Shown piece after piece: positions 16,908 to 25,779 of a stretch of DNA of 37,526 nt (position 1 is the stretch's first letter; each line of letters begins with the position of its first letter). The position numbers were made by a program, and so were the translations under genes. The DNA is from Bacteroides sp. (GTDB taxonomy: Bacteria > Bacteroidota > Bacteroidia > Bacteroidales > Muribaculaceae), in contig JAAVCP010000091.1 in assembly GCA_014802265.1 (NCBI GenBank), forward strand, positions 1 to 37,526, in the 5' to 3' direction. Under the pieces are notes generated by a model. It ran no database searches and was not told the origin of the DNA. It saw only the letters and a list, made by a program, of their open reading frames with translations.

Positions 16908-18647
16908 ATGAAAATTCTACTTTCCGGTCTGCTGATGCTTGTTTCCGGTAGCTTAATTGCACAGGCAGCGGCGGAGCCATTAATACTTGAGGAGTTTTAT
17001 GGGCAAAAGATTTCTCCAAATGGTAAATATATTTACAGTGACACGGGTCAAGGTGAAGTGCTGATCTATAATCTTGAGACAAATGAATGGAATGCATTCT
17101 ACGGGACTGCTCTCGGCAATGGCAACTCCCTTATAAATGACGGGACCGGTGTCGGCACTTCGGGTGGGCGCGGTGCAATAATTAAAGGTAGTGAAACGCT
17201 TACCCCCTCAGCCTTCTCCCGTTATCCGTATAGTAACATACATGGTGTGACCTACGATTGCACTCGTATTACAGGTGTGGTGGGTAATCCGTATAGCGGA
17301 GGCAGCACAGATGAAAACAATCAGATGTATCTTCCTTTCGTGGCTGATATAGATGCTGATGGTAATTGCAATGACCTGACATTACTTCCTTATCCTGATA
17401 AAGACTTTTTCGGTTTGACTCCACAGTATTGTTCTGCAACATGGATCAGCCGTGATGGAAAAACCATATTGGGGCAGCTTATTGATTACTCGGGAATGTT
17501 CCTGCAGCCAATTGTATATCGTGAAGACGAGGCAGGAGAGTGGTCATATTCTCTTCCCACACAATCTATATTTAACCCGGAGCATATAGAAATCCCGCCA
17601 TATCCCGGTGAATTTGACTATTCCCGTGAGCCGGATCCACTTGACTACATGAGCGATGAGCAAAGGGAGGAGTATCTTGAGGATTATGATTGGTGGACCA
17701 CTGAGGGTAGATTTGACCAGGACCTATATCCTGAGCCAACAAACTATATGACTGAGGAGAATGCTGAGGAATATAGTGAGTTGTTTAATGCGTATGTTGA
17801 CTACATTAATGAATATAACAGCCAGATAAGTGACTATCTTAATGCGCGTGATGCTATCTTTGTCACCAGTATCTCCTTTGAGCAGGCTGCCATAGCCATG
17901 AACACGGAGGGCACGATTGCCGCTCTCACCAGCAAGAAGGCAGTCAGGTCTGGCTATGGACCCGGCGAAAAATATGACACATGCATCTTGGATCTTACCG
18001 ATGATTCCATAAGCTTTATAGACACAAAATATGATAATATCTTTGCAGAGCAGGTTCTTAAAGACGGAATAATTCTCGGCTCAACACCTACGGCAGCTTA
18101 CGTGGCTTCATACGTATATGTTCCCGGTTCGGCTGACTATATTCCGGTTGAGGACTATATTGCCGCCCATAATCCCGAGGCTGCTTCATGGATGCAGGAT
18201 AACCTGGTTCATGAACTCTATGTGGATAACGGCGTGGAACCATATATGGATAATGATGTGAATCCTTATGATGTAGGCACCAGCATGGAAATGCTTTCCG
18301 GTCTTGGGGCTGCCAGTGAAGACTTCTCTGTGTTTGCCGGGAGCGTGACAGCCTATATGTATCATGAAACTCTGTATTATCTCACTTATGTATTTACAGA
18401 TCTTGAAACAAGCAGTATAAAGCGTGTGTCGATTGATGATAATGATGCTGTAAAGGTTATGCCTGATGGCGTGATAGACATAGCCGGAGAAGTGGCAGAC
18501 CTTTCCATATTTGATCTTTCCGGACGTAAGGTGTTGAGTATGCCGAGAGCTGAAGGACAAGTCTCCACAGGTCTCACACGTGGTATATATGTAGTTTCTT
18601 ATTTTGATGTCAACGGACAGCAGGTGTCGCAGAAAATAAAATTTTAA
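16908..18647 (+). CDS. Secreted propeller-like repeat protein with T9SS-type tail
   Basis: This encodes 579 residues. The ATG at 16908 starts the signal peptide (MKILLSGLLMLVSGSLIAQA); an in-frame TTG lies two codons upstream. The body holds repeats of the type SPNGKYIYS and SRDGKTILG, which resemble beta-propeller blades and recur in the next gene. Residues 145-151 (ADIDADG) resemble a calcium-binding loop. Residues about 232-315 are a strongly acidic, Tyr- and Glu-rich insertion that interrupts the repeats. The C-terminus (LSIFDLSGRKVL, then GIYVVSYFDVNGQQVSQKIKF, shown in part) resembles a T9SS sorting domain. The next gene starts 9 nt downstream, so the two are probably made together. I recognise no enzymatic motif, and the function is unknown. 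Confidence 0.82.
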   Translation: MKILLSGLLMLVSGSLIAQAAAEPLILEEFYGQKISPNGKYIYSDTGQGEVLIYNLETNEWNAFYGTALGNGNSLINDGTGVGTSGGRGAIIKGSETLTPSAFSRYPYSNIHGVTYDCTRITGVVGNPYSGGSTDENNQMYLPFVADIDADGNCNDLTLLPYPDKDFFGLTPQYCSATWISRDGKTILGQLIDYSGMFLQPIVYREDEAGEWSYSLPTQSIFNPEHIEIPPYPGEFDYSREPDPLDYMSDEQREEYLEDYDWWTTEGRFDQDLYPEPTNYMTEENAEEYSELFNAYVDYINEYNSQISDYLNARDAIFVTSISFEQAAIAMNTEGTIAALTSKKAVRSGYGPGEKYDTCILDLTDDSISFIDTKYDNIFAEQVLKDGIILGSTPTAAYVASYVYVPGSADYIPVEDYIAAHNPEAASWMQDNLVHELYVDNGVEPYMDNDVNPYDVGTSMEMLSGLGAASEDFSVFAGSVTAYMYHETLYYLTYVFTDLETSSIKRVSIDDNDAVKVMPDGVIDIAGEVADLSIFDLSGRKVLSMPRAEGQVSTGLTRGIYVVSYFDVNGQQVSQKIKF

Positions 18648-18656
18648 TTCTATAAT

Positions 18657-21600
18657 ATGGTAATGAGGACATGGATAGCAGCCTTGGCTGCAATTGTAAT
18701 CAGTGGCAATGTAACAGACGCTAAGTCTGCCACCGATGAAAAACCGATAGTGGCTAAAATCACTGACCGGGAACATGGCGCGTCGTTGGAAGGATTGTCT
18801 GACAACGGCAAATGGGCTGTGGGTTATGGGAAATCGGTTATAAATGAAACCGGGTATTCATTCCCGGTGCTTTACAATGTTGAGACGGGGGAGCTTACAA
18901 AGCTCTATACTCAAGAGGAGGGACTGACAATTTCCAGAATGATGGCTTGTGATGTGTCTGATGATGGAGAGATTATTGCCGGGCAGTACAACAGTTGCCC
19001 TGCTATCTACCGTCAGTCTACCGGGAAATGGGTCATGTTGCCGTTTGATGATAAAAAATGGACAGGCGGGGAATGTTCCTCAATCACTCCCGACGGCAAA
19101 TACGGCATCGGTACGCTTGAGGCTCAGGAACGTGTAAAAGCCACCTTATGCTACTGGGATCTTTCAGGAGATACCCCCGTGGAGGTGACGCTTGAAAATC
19201 TTCCCAAGCCCATATCACGCGAGGGGGTACTCAATGACACTTATCAGCAGATATATGCCACAGAACTCTCCACCGATGGAAAAAGTTTTACCGGCTTGGT
19301 GATGTTCTCTTTTGGTGGCTGGCCCTTTATTTATAATATGGATTCTCAGTCATGGATTTCATTTTCGTATGACATTACAGAGATTGACGACACTCACTAT
19401 GATTTCACGCCAAGGACCTTTGACGGATATTCAATAGGAAGTGGTAAGTTCCTGCACGGTACTCCATATCTTGTAGGCAGTGCCTCCAACGGAGTCAGCC
19501 AGGCTATGTATTATCTTGACCCATCTGACTTCAGCATATCTTTTGAAGAGAGAAGTATGGGGGGATTTACCGGTATTGATACTACCGGTACCCTTTACGA
19601 TTCTGATGAAGTGCAGTTCACTGCTCGTAACTGGATCTTCAAGACCGGTGATTATTGGTATGATTTCCGAGATGTCTGCAAACAAATCTGGGATATGGAT
19701 TGGCAAAACGATGTTACCTGTGATGAATATGGTCTGTCGGGTACGTTCAGGGTTGTCTCTGATGATGGCAAGGTGATAATAGCCGATGACTACGCTTCAT
19801 CCCCCTACGATTCGTTTGTGATTCAGCTCCCTCAACCATTGTGTGAGGTGGCTCCTCATGTTGACCTTCTCTGGAGTTATACTGAGACCCCCGTTAACAA
19901 TGCCTCTTTCGGGATTTTGAAGGAGGTAAAGATAAGGTTTGAGCGTCCGATTGATATATTAGGTGACTATAACTGTGTGCAACTGTTGGACGAGGAAGGA
20001 AACCTTGTTGCCAATTCCATCAATTTCACTCAGTTTATTGATGATAATCAAACATTTGTCGCTACTTTCCGCAACCGTCGTCTCGAAACCGGGAAAGTAT
20101 ATACCGTTGTGGTGCCCGCAGGAAGCGTATGTGTAAGTGGCGACAAAGAACGTCTGAACAGTGAGATCAGAGTTAACTATATAGGTCGTCCTAATGCTCC
20201 GGTGGCTCCGGTGGCAGTGGCTCCGGAACCGGAATCACAGATCAGCAGAATAAATGCTTCTTCTAATCCGGTGGCAGTCACTTTCGACTCCTATATATCC
20301 CCTGTGGAAAGTAATCCCGGCACACTGATGCTCTATCGTATTAACGATAACAATGAGCGTGAGGAGATTTGTCAGCTCTCAGGTTCTATCTCTGACAATG
20401 TGCTCACAATTTTCCCGGTTATGGAGCAGCTTCTTGCTAAAGGCACTACCTATGAGGTAGTGATTGAAGCCAACACTTTGTGTGATATGTCTGGTGCTGA
20501 TGCTAATGAGGAATTTGTAATAAGATACCAAGGTTCGTATGTTCCGGAACCTTCAGTAGGATCAACCGTATTCTCTGATAACTTTGACGCAGGTCTGTCT
20601 TCTGCCAACTGGATGCTTTTTGATGGAGATGAAAACACACCCAATTCAGAAGTGGAGGCATGGGGCTTCTATGAATTACTTCCCTGGTGGGTGGCACGTG
20701 ATGACGTTAACGACACTGACATGGCTGCCGTGTCACACTCCATGTATACTGAGCCTGCTAAGTCTGACGACTGGCTGGTGACAAAGCGTTTATTTATCAG
20801 TGACCCAACGTTCACTCTTTCTTTCAAAGGGCAGAGCTATAGAAACGGCTATCAGGATAAGCTCAAAATTTATGTGTATGCCACAGAAGATATATATACA
20901 GCCTTGACTAATTCGATTGTAGATGATATTCGCTATTATGGTGAGCTGGTGTTTGAGGAAACCCTTTCACCCGGCGATAACGAGGAGAAATTGAAAGATG
21001 ACTGGAAGGATTATCTTGTCAACCTTGAAAAATTTGAGGGTCAGAATATTTATATTGCCTTCGTCAACGATAACCGAAATCAGTCGGCTATATTTATCGA
21101 CGATGTTATTGTGAGTCGTGATGCCAAGCTATCAGTTATTAATCTAACGCCACAGTCAGTTCTTAAGGCTGATGAGGTGGAAGTAAGCGGTATCATCTCT
21201 GTAGAGTCGAAAACTGAAACTTATAAGGGTTACACAATAAACCTTCTTGACAGTGAGGGTAATATTGTCTCTTCTCTCAGCAATCCTGATGAAGAGTTGG
21301 GAGAGGGCTGGAATCTTGAGTTTGTGATGCCTGATAAGCTGGAAGTGAAGGTAGGCAAAATCAATGATTATGTGATTGATGTTACTATTGGTGAATATAA
21401 TGAAAGGGTAGAGGCATCGGTGATGAATCTGGCAGTATCTACTTCTAAGAAAGTGGTGATTGAAGAATTTACGGGTCAGGCTTGTCCAAACTGTCCGTTG
21501 GGTCACGCAGCCTTGGAATGGATTGAGCAAGACTTCCCGGGTAAGGTCATTCCACTTACTATCCATACTTATCCAGGCGACTCCTTTGCAACCCCTCATG

Positions 21601-22379
21601 CACAGGCTCTTCAGGAGGCTCTCGGACTTAATGCCGCCCCCACTGCACGAATCAATAGAGGAGTTATAGCCAATCCAATGGAAATATCAGATAAGGGTGA
21701 TTATGTGTACAGGAATGCCGGTCTGTGGTATGATTATGTTGTGGCTGAGTTGTCATCTTTCGCACCTGCTGACATCGTAATCAAAGAAGTCAACTTCAAT
21801 GGCGATGAATATGTGGTTGACATGGATATTACTTATGCCCTTGACATGGAAAATCAGAATGTGAATATTTTCACAGTGGTATGCGAAAATGGTCTGCAAG
21901 GTGTGCAGGTCAACAACCGTTATACATACGATAATCCTGCACTTCGTGAATGGGGTCAGGGTGGTATATACGGACAGCCGGCTGTGGCGTATGTTTATGA
22001 TGATGTGGTGCGCACTTGGGCAGGCACAACATTTAACGGTACCGGCGGATTCATTCCTTCTAATATAGAAAGCGGAAAGAATTATAGTGCTACTGTTAAA
22101 GTGCCAAATATCTCCCAGATACTTAATAATGAAAACACCACTGTCACGGTTATGCTCATTGATGCTGAGTCAGGTCACGTAATCAATGCTGACCGTAAGG
22201 ATATATTCTACAGCGGCATTAAGAATGTCTTTGACGAGGCTTCTGAGATTGATTTCGATAAACCGGTTGAGGTTTACAGCATAAGTGGTATGAAAGTGGC
22301 AAAGAGCCTTGATAGTCTTGCTCCCGGAATGTATATCATTCGTCAGGGACGCATCTCAAAGAAGGTTGTGATCAGATAA
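18657..22379 (+). CDS. Large secreted mosaic protein: propeller-like, Ig-like, anchor-J-like and Omp28-like modules, T9SS-type tail
   Basis: This encodes 1240 residues; an ATG at 18663 is an alternative start. A signal peptide covers residues 1-22. Residues about 35-395 hold repeats such as SDNGKWAVG, SDDGEIIAG, TPDGKYGIG and SDDGKVIIAD, like those of the upstream gene. Two SbsA-type Ig-like domains follow (about 398-510 and 530-630), joined by a Pro/Ala/Val linker. A choice-of-anchor-J or cleaved-adhesin-like domain lies at about 640-830 (VFSDNFDAGL to AIFIDDVIVS). Next come an Ig-like domain and an Omp28-like thioredoxin-fold module with Cys943 and Cys946 in FTGQACPNCPLG. The tail (GMYIIRQGRISKKVVIR) resembles a T9SS signal. 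The CPNC pair could be redox-active or simply a disulfide. The domain calls are by pattern and the overall role is unknown. Confidence 0.82.
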   Translation: MVMRTWIAALAAIVISGNVTDAKSATDEKPIVAKITDREHGASLEGLSDNGKWAVGYGKSVINETGYSFPVLYNVETGELTKLYTQEEGLTISRMMACDVSDDGEIIAGQYNSCPAIYRQSTGKWVMLPFDDKKWTGGECSSITPDGKYGIGTLEAQERVKATLCYWDLSGDTPVEVTLENLPKPISREGVLNDTYQQIYATELSTDGKSFTGLVMFSFGGWPFIYNMDSQSWISFSYDITEIDDTHYDFTPRTFDGYSIGSGKFLHGTPYLVGSASNGVSQAMYYLDPSDFSISFEERSMGGFTGIDTTGTLYDSDEVQFTARNWIFKTGDYWYDFRDVCKQIWDMDWQNDVTCDEYGLSGTFRVVSDDGKVIIADDYASSPYDSFVIQLPQPLCEVAPHVDLLWSYTETPVNNASFGILKEVKIRFERPIDILGDYNCVQLLDEEGNLVANSINFTQFIDDNQTFVATFRNRRLETGKVYTVVVPAGSVCVSGDKERLNSEIRVNYIGRPNAPVAPVAVAPEPESQISRINASSNPVAVTFDSYISPVESNPGTLMLYRINDNNEREEICQLSGSISDNVLTIFPVMEQLLAKGTTYEVVIEANTLCDMSGADANEEFVIRYQGSYVPEPSVGSTVFSDNFDAGLSSANWMLFDGDENTPNSEVEAWGFYELLPWWVARDDVNDTDMAAVSHSMYTEPAKSDDWLVTKRLFISDPTFTLSFKGQSYRNGYQDKLKIYVYATEDIYTALTNSIVDDIRYYGELVFEETLSPGDNEEKLKDDWKDYLVNLEKFEGQNIYIAFVNDNRNQSAIFIDDVIVSRDAKLSVINLTPQSVLKADEVEVSGIISVESKTETYKGYTINLLDSEGNIVSSLSNPDEELGEGWNLEFVMPDKLEVKVGKINDYVIDVTIGEYNERVEASVMNLAVSTSKKVVIEEFTGQACPNCPLGHAALEWIEQDFPGKVIPLTIHTYPGDSFATPHAQALQEALGLNAAPTARINRGVIANPMEISDKGDYVYRNAGLWYDYVVAELSSFAPADIVIKEVNFNGDEYVVDMDITYALDMENQNVNIFTVVCENGLQGVQVNNRYTYDNPALREWGQGGIYGQPAVAYVYDDVVRTWAGTTFNGTGGFIPSNIESGKNYSATVKVPNISQILNNENTTVTVMLIDAESGHVINADRKDIFYSGIKNVFDEASEIDFDKPVEVYSISGMKVAKSLDSLAPGMYIIRQGRISKKVVIR

Positions 22380-22391
22380 GTTTTATAATTC

Positions 22392-22440
22392 ATAAATTAG
22401 GGTGCGTCGGCATGAAAAAGCCTGACGCACCCTAATTTAT
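22392..22440. terminator. Bidirectional terminator between convergent genes
   Basis: Arms at 22392-22408 and 22424-22440 pair perfectly over 17 bp. A GGC/GCC extension with one bulge closes the loop. The GC-rich core is flanked by AT-rich sequence in both directions. It lies between the convergent genes ending at 22379 and 22458. Confidence 0.85.
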
Positions 22441-22457
22441 TCTTGAATCAGCCCATG

Positions 22458-23549
22458 TTAACGGATAATCTTCATGGTTTTATGGGGATAGCGGAGGATA
22501 TAGCACCCTTTGGGTAGTTTGTTTATACGTTCAGGAGAAGCATCACTGACTATGAGTGTTCCGTCAAGACGGTAGACATCTGCCTTATCTTTTGTCGGGT
22601 CAGCATCTATATCATCAATTCCTGATGTTACGCCGGTAACAGCACAAATAGCTTGTACAAACCCGACTGAGGGGGTAGCCCATGCATATATCTCAGTAGT
22701 TCCGGGACCGGTAATTGTCACTAATCCGTCTTCTAAACCGACTGTAGCCACTTTTTCATTATTGGAGTTATATAATACAATAGCCTCATTGCTTTCCGGA
22801 AGAGTATATGCCTCCAATTGGAAAGTATCGCCCACCTCACCTTTAATTTCATAAGTGTTGAGAGTTATGGATTCAGCCCTAATAGGATCATCTACCCTAA
22901 CGTGAGCCGTGGCAGACATACCGTTGACAGCAACAACAGTGATATCAGTTTCTCCGGCAGCTATGCCTTCGAATATTACTCCCTGGTTACCCTTGTCGTA
23001 ATATTCAATAATCTTAATCACATCTGGATTTTCCACCTCCCAGGTCACCTCCTGAGGTGCAGACCCCGGATATACTGCTGCAAGGAGACTGTCAGTCTTG
23101 CCAACATTAATGCGTACTTGGTCAATGCCAACCATTTCAATGCGCTTAACTTCCGTGCCACATTCTCCTAACTGTAGAGGGCAATAGTCACTGATAAGGT
23201 CTCCTCCGGTTGCGAGGAAATAATATTCAAAACGCTCATCCTCGCCCCTAAAACTGCTTTCCCAATCTATTTCTTCTTCACCTAAGCCGGGAAGTGAGAT
23301 GTCAAATTCCTCCATTGGGATATCTACGTAACCGTAAAAACCGTCAGGGGCTGTGCGAACACACAGGAGAATCTGCGTGTCAACCGGTTCTTCACTTAGG
23401 TTTACAACTGTGGCATAGAGATGAAATATCTCTCCCGACATGATCTTATTCGGCTCACATCGCATGTCTGTTACTTGGAGATTTATCTCCGCTCTCAAGC
23501 CCGGAATAAGGCAGAGAAAAAATAGGATTGCCAATACTTTTTTCATCAT
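22458..23549 (-). CDS. Secreted protein with BIG2-like domains and T9SS-type tail
   Basis: This encodes 363 residues (ATG at 23549 or, equally, 23546) with a signal peptide (MMKKVLAILFFLCLIPGLRA). The N-terminal domain (about 21-130) is a CARDB-like beta sandwich (VVNLSEEPVDTQILL). Two bacterial Ig-like (BIG2) domains follow. The first has VGKTDSLLAAVYPGSAPQEV and GETDITVVAVNG; the second has EVGDTFQLEAYTLPES and GTTEIYAWA. The tail (GCYILRYPHKTMKIIR) resembles a T9SS sorting signal. It lies 177 nt downstream of a TPR/TM/HTH regulator on the same strand. That order also occurs in the decayed pair at 11.7-14.4 kb. It is probably a surface or adhesive protein, and I see no catalytic motif. Confidence 0.82.
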   Translation of the reverse strand: MMKKVLAILFFLCLIPGLRAEINLQVTDMRCEPNKIMSGEIFHLYATVVNLSEEPVDTQILLCVRTAPDGFYGYVDIPMEEFDISLPGLGEEEIDWESSFRGEDERFEYYFLATGGDLISDYCPLQLGECGTEVKRIEMVGIDQVRINVGKTDSLLAAVYPGSAPQEVTWEVENPDVIKIIEYYDKGNQGVIFEGIAAGETDITVVAVNGMSATAHVRVDDPIRAESITLNTYEIKGEVGDTFQLEAYTLPESNEAIVLYNSNNEKVATVGLEDGLVTITGPGTTEIYAWATPSVGFVQAICAVTGVTSGIDDIDADPTKDKADVYRLDGTLIVSDASPERINKLPKGCYILRYPHKTMKIIR

Positions 23550-23583
23550 AAATCAGTATTAAAATTAATAATGTTTGTTGCTG

Positions 23584-23591
23584 CAAAGTTA
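23584..23591 (-). promoter_or_regulatory. Possible -7 element for the BIG2-like gene
   Basis: TAACTTTG on the minus strand lies 34 nt before the ATG at 23549. No TTTG occurs at the expected -33 position, so support is partial. The remaining gap to 23726 is AT-rich with nothing else visible. Confidence 0.4.
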
Positions 23592-23726
23592 GCAACTATT
23601 AATGAAAAAAGACTGATTTTTACCCTATATAACCTTCTACCTTAAATATATATTATTAATTGATTTTAAGTAAGTTATAGACTATAATAAATTAAAAAAT
23701 CCTACCCTTTGTGAAATGACCGATTT

Positions 23727-25379
23727 TTATCCTAATAAATCAACGAATAATTGCTTATCCGGGGCATTGGTGGCAAGAATTTTCTCTTTGAGCACAGCAC
23801 GCTTCTTGTAATAGTATTTGATTGTAAACCCGGTGAAGAGACAGATGGCACGTGGTGAAAAACCGGCGTATGAGAAGGTAAGAAACGCAATATCCTTTTT
23901 GTCGAAATCGGGTAACTGCTCTTTAAGTTTGGTAATGATTCCATCAAAATGATGGTTGAGGGCATCCTCAATGCTTTTTAGTCCGTCACGTCCGCTGATA
24001 CGTTTTATTTCTTTCTCAACTTCAGTCAGTATAGTAGCTTTAAGTGATGAATTTTCTCCTTTTTCAAAATACTCGTTGCAGAGTATGTTCAGCGTGGTCC
24101 ACTGTTTCTTAAACAGACGTCCAATTTCATCATTCAATTGCTCATTTTTCGATCTGGAATCTTCAACGGATTCAGTCAGCTCGCGTATCTCGTTCATTCT
24201 AAGATCCAACTCCATATTTTTGAGCCTGATCTTATACCTGTAATACCATAACCCTACACTTGTGAGGGTTAAAAGAATTATTGCAGAGCAGATAATAACT
24301 GCCCATTTGATAATATTTGCTGAACGCACCTGAGCAGCTTTCAATGCTTTGTCTTTCTGATAAGATTCCTCGACCGAATCGATGATACCATCATCCATAG
24401 TGTTGATAATAGTCCTGGATTGCCAGTCCATAAGAATACTGAGTTGTTTATAGGCATTAATAGTATCACCCACATTACGAAAATAGCATTCACGAGCTTT
24501 TACCAATTGGGCATACGGGGGCATATCATTTGTTTTCCTCAGTCGTTCTCGGGCAATATCTAAATCACCGTTCAACGTAAGGGCATATATGTATTCCCCC
24601 TCATAGAAAGGGATCATCATACCCTCTTCATCAAGTGTGCGATATACTTCGATCGCCTTATCATATTGCTCTTTAAAGACATAGGAATTTCCTAAACTTC
24701 CTAATACTTCAAAACGTATTGATTTTTCGTTAAGTTTTTTCGCTTCTTCAGCTATGTCAGGTGCCAGTTCGATAACCCGATCATGATTATTTGCTGCATG
24801 ATTCAGTTTTACAGCGATAAGTCTACTGTAAAGGGCATTGTATTTGTTGCCGGCTTCCTTAAAACATTCCGCTGCACGTTCTGTATATTTTACACCTGGA
24901 CCAGGCTTAAATGTGTCATGATAAATGACGGCAATCATGTCGTTGATTAACCCTTCGAGGTATGGGTCATTAATTCCTTCAAGGTAATTGAGAGCATCAA
25001 ACTGGCAACCTAACGACTGCTTCATATCGCGTTGGAGGAAATAAGCGATACCTTTAAGGAATGATGCCTTAGCCTTAAAATGCTTGTCACCATTTCCTTG
25101 AGCGTAGTCATATATTGTGCTTACTATGGAATCATTAAAGTTTTCATTTGCTCTTTTCTCTAACAGAATAAGATTTTTAAGATATTGGTATGTCATTACT
25201 TCATTCTCTTTGCGCAGGTCAGCGGAATCTATTTTGCTGAATAGATTCTGTGCAGAGTCGGCATTTGTAGTCAGTGCTTTCTCTACGGCATCAAGCCGGA
25301 TCATTGTGGCTGAGTTCTGTCCGCAGCAATTTAACAGGCAGACAAGAACGACAAGTATGACAATACGCAACATTTTCAT
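23727..25379 (-). CDS. Intact TPR/TM/HTH membrane regulator (TPR-B)
   Basis: This encodes 550 residues from the ATG at 25379; the TTG at 25385 is two codons earlier. The N-terminus is a hydrophobic export signal with Cys residues (VLVCLLNCCGQ) that may be a lipobox. Residues about 30-345 are tetratricopeptide-like helical repeats, predicted to be outside the cytoplasm. A membrane helix lies at about 357-380 (IIKWAVIICSAIILL). A coiled-coil-like cytoplasmic linker follows (KIRLKNMELDLRMNEIREL). The C-terminal domain at about 475-535 resembles a helix-turn-helix output (DFDKKDIAFLTFSYAGFSPR, then KYYYKKRAVLKEKIL). Bacteroidetes have many such one-protein sensors. The adjacent BIG2-like gene on the same strand is a plausible target, which is inference. 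This is the only one of three relatives here without a lesion. Confidence 0.82.
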   Translation of the reverse strand: MKMLRIVILVVLVCLLNCCGQNSATMIRLDAVEKALTTNADSAQNLFSKIDSADLRKENEVMTYQYLKNLILLEKRANENFNDSIVSTIYDYAQGNGDKHFKAKASFLKGIAYFLQRDMKQSLGCQFDALNYLEGINDPYLEGLINDMIAVIYHDTFKPGPGVKYTERAAECFKEAGNKYNALYSRLIAVKLNHAANNHDRVIELAPDIAEEAKKLNEKSIRFEVLGSLGNSYVFKEQYDKAIEVYRTLDEEGMMIPFYEGEYIYALTLNGDLDIARERLRKTNDMPPYAQLVKARECYFRNVGDTINAYKQLSILMDWQSRTIINTMDDGIIDSVEESYQKDKALKAAQVRSANIIKWAVIICSAIILLTLTSVGLWYYRYKIRLKNMELDLRMNEIRELTESVEDSRSKNEQLNDEIGRLFKKQWTTLNILCNEYFEKGENSSLKATILTEVEKEIKRISGRDGLKSIEDALNHHFDGIITKLKEQLPDFDKKDIAFLTFSYAGFSPRAICLFTGFTIKYYYKKRAVLKEKILATNAPDKQLFVDLLG

Positions 25380-25433
25380 TTGCAACGATTCCTTTGCAAG
25401 AAGTCTTAAATGACCTCAAATCCTTTTCGTTAG

Positions 25434-25465
25434 CAAAGTTAAATAAAATATCTTTCTGTTCCAAA
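25434..25465 (-). promoter_or_regulatory. Promoter of the TPR-B regulator
   Basis: On the minus strand TTTG (25465-25462) and TAACTTTG (25441-25434) are 20 nt apart, a full consensus match. The leader to the ATG at 25379 is about 50 nt. Confidence 0.68.
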
Positions 25466-25556
25466 TTAAATTTTCTATATAAATTATCTTATAAGACACA
25501 CTCCTTATTTAATAATGCATTGCATGTGGTAGGTATTTTCTATATTAAGTTAAAAT

Positions 25557-25587
25557 TTTGTTATTTATTAAATTATATCTAATTTTG
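25557..25587 (+). promoter_or_regulatory. Promoter of the helical-repeat protein gene
   Basis: TTTG (25557-25560) and TAATTTTG (25580-25587) are 19 nt apart. The transcript would have a leader of about 185 nt before 25780. That leader holds a tiny open frame (25652-25693, 13 codons) of doubtful meaning and no clear hairpin. The rest of the 25380-25779 gap is accounted for by the two divergent promoters. Confidence 0.68.
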
Positions 25588-25779
25588 CATTATTCTCCTT
25601 ACTCCTGATGCAGTCAGACAGACTTGCGAAAGGAATATTTATTGGAAGATTATGGATAGCTTTATCGAAGAAAGTCTAAAAATACAGTCTTAATCTCCGA
25701 TGTACCAAGCTCCGGGCGATCTATGATTATTCATCCTGCATAACGTTATAAGTATGCAAAATAATTCGTTAAATATAGT

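Noticed and set aside
18186..18776. 196-codon minus-strand open frame opposite the junction of two secreted-protein genes
   Set aside because: It overlaps two well-supported genes, is rich in His, Ile and Tyr from the complementary codons, and has no motif.
25652..25693. 13-codon leader peptide before the helical-repeat gene
   Set aside because: It is too short to judge, with no regulatory codon run and no attenuator hairpin after it.
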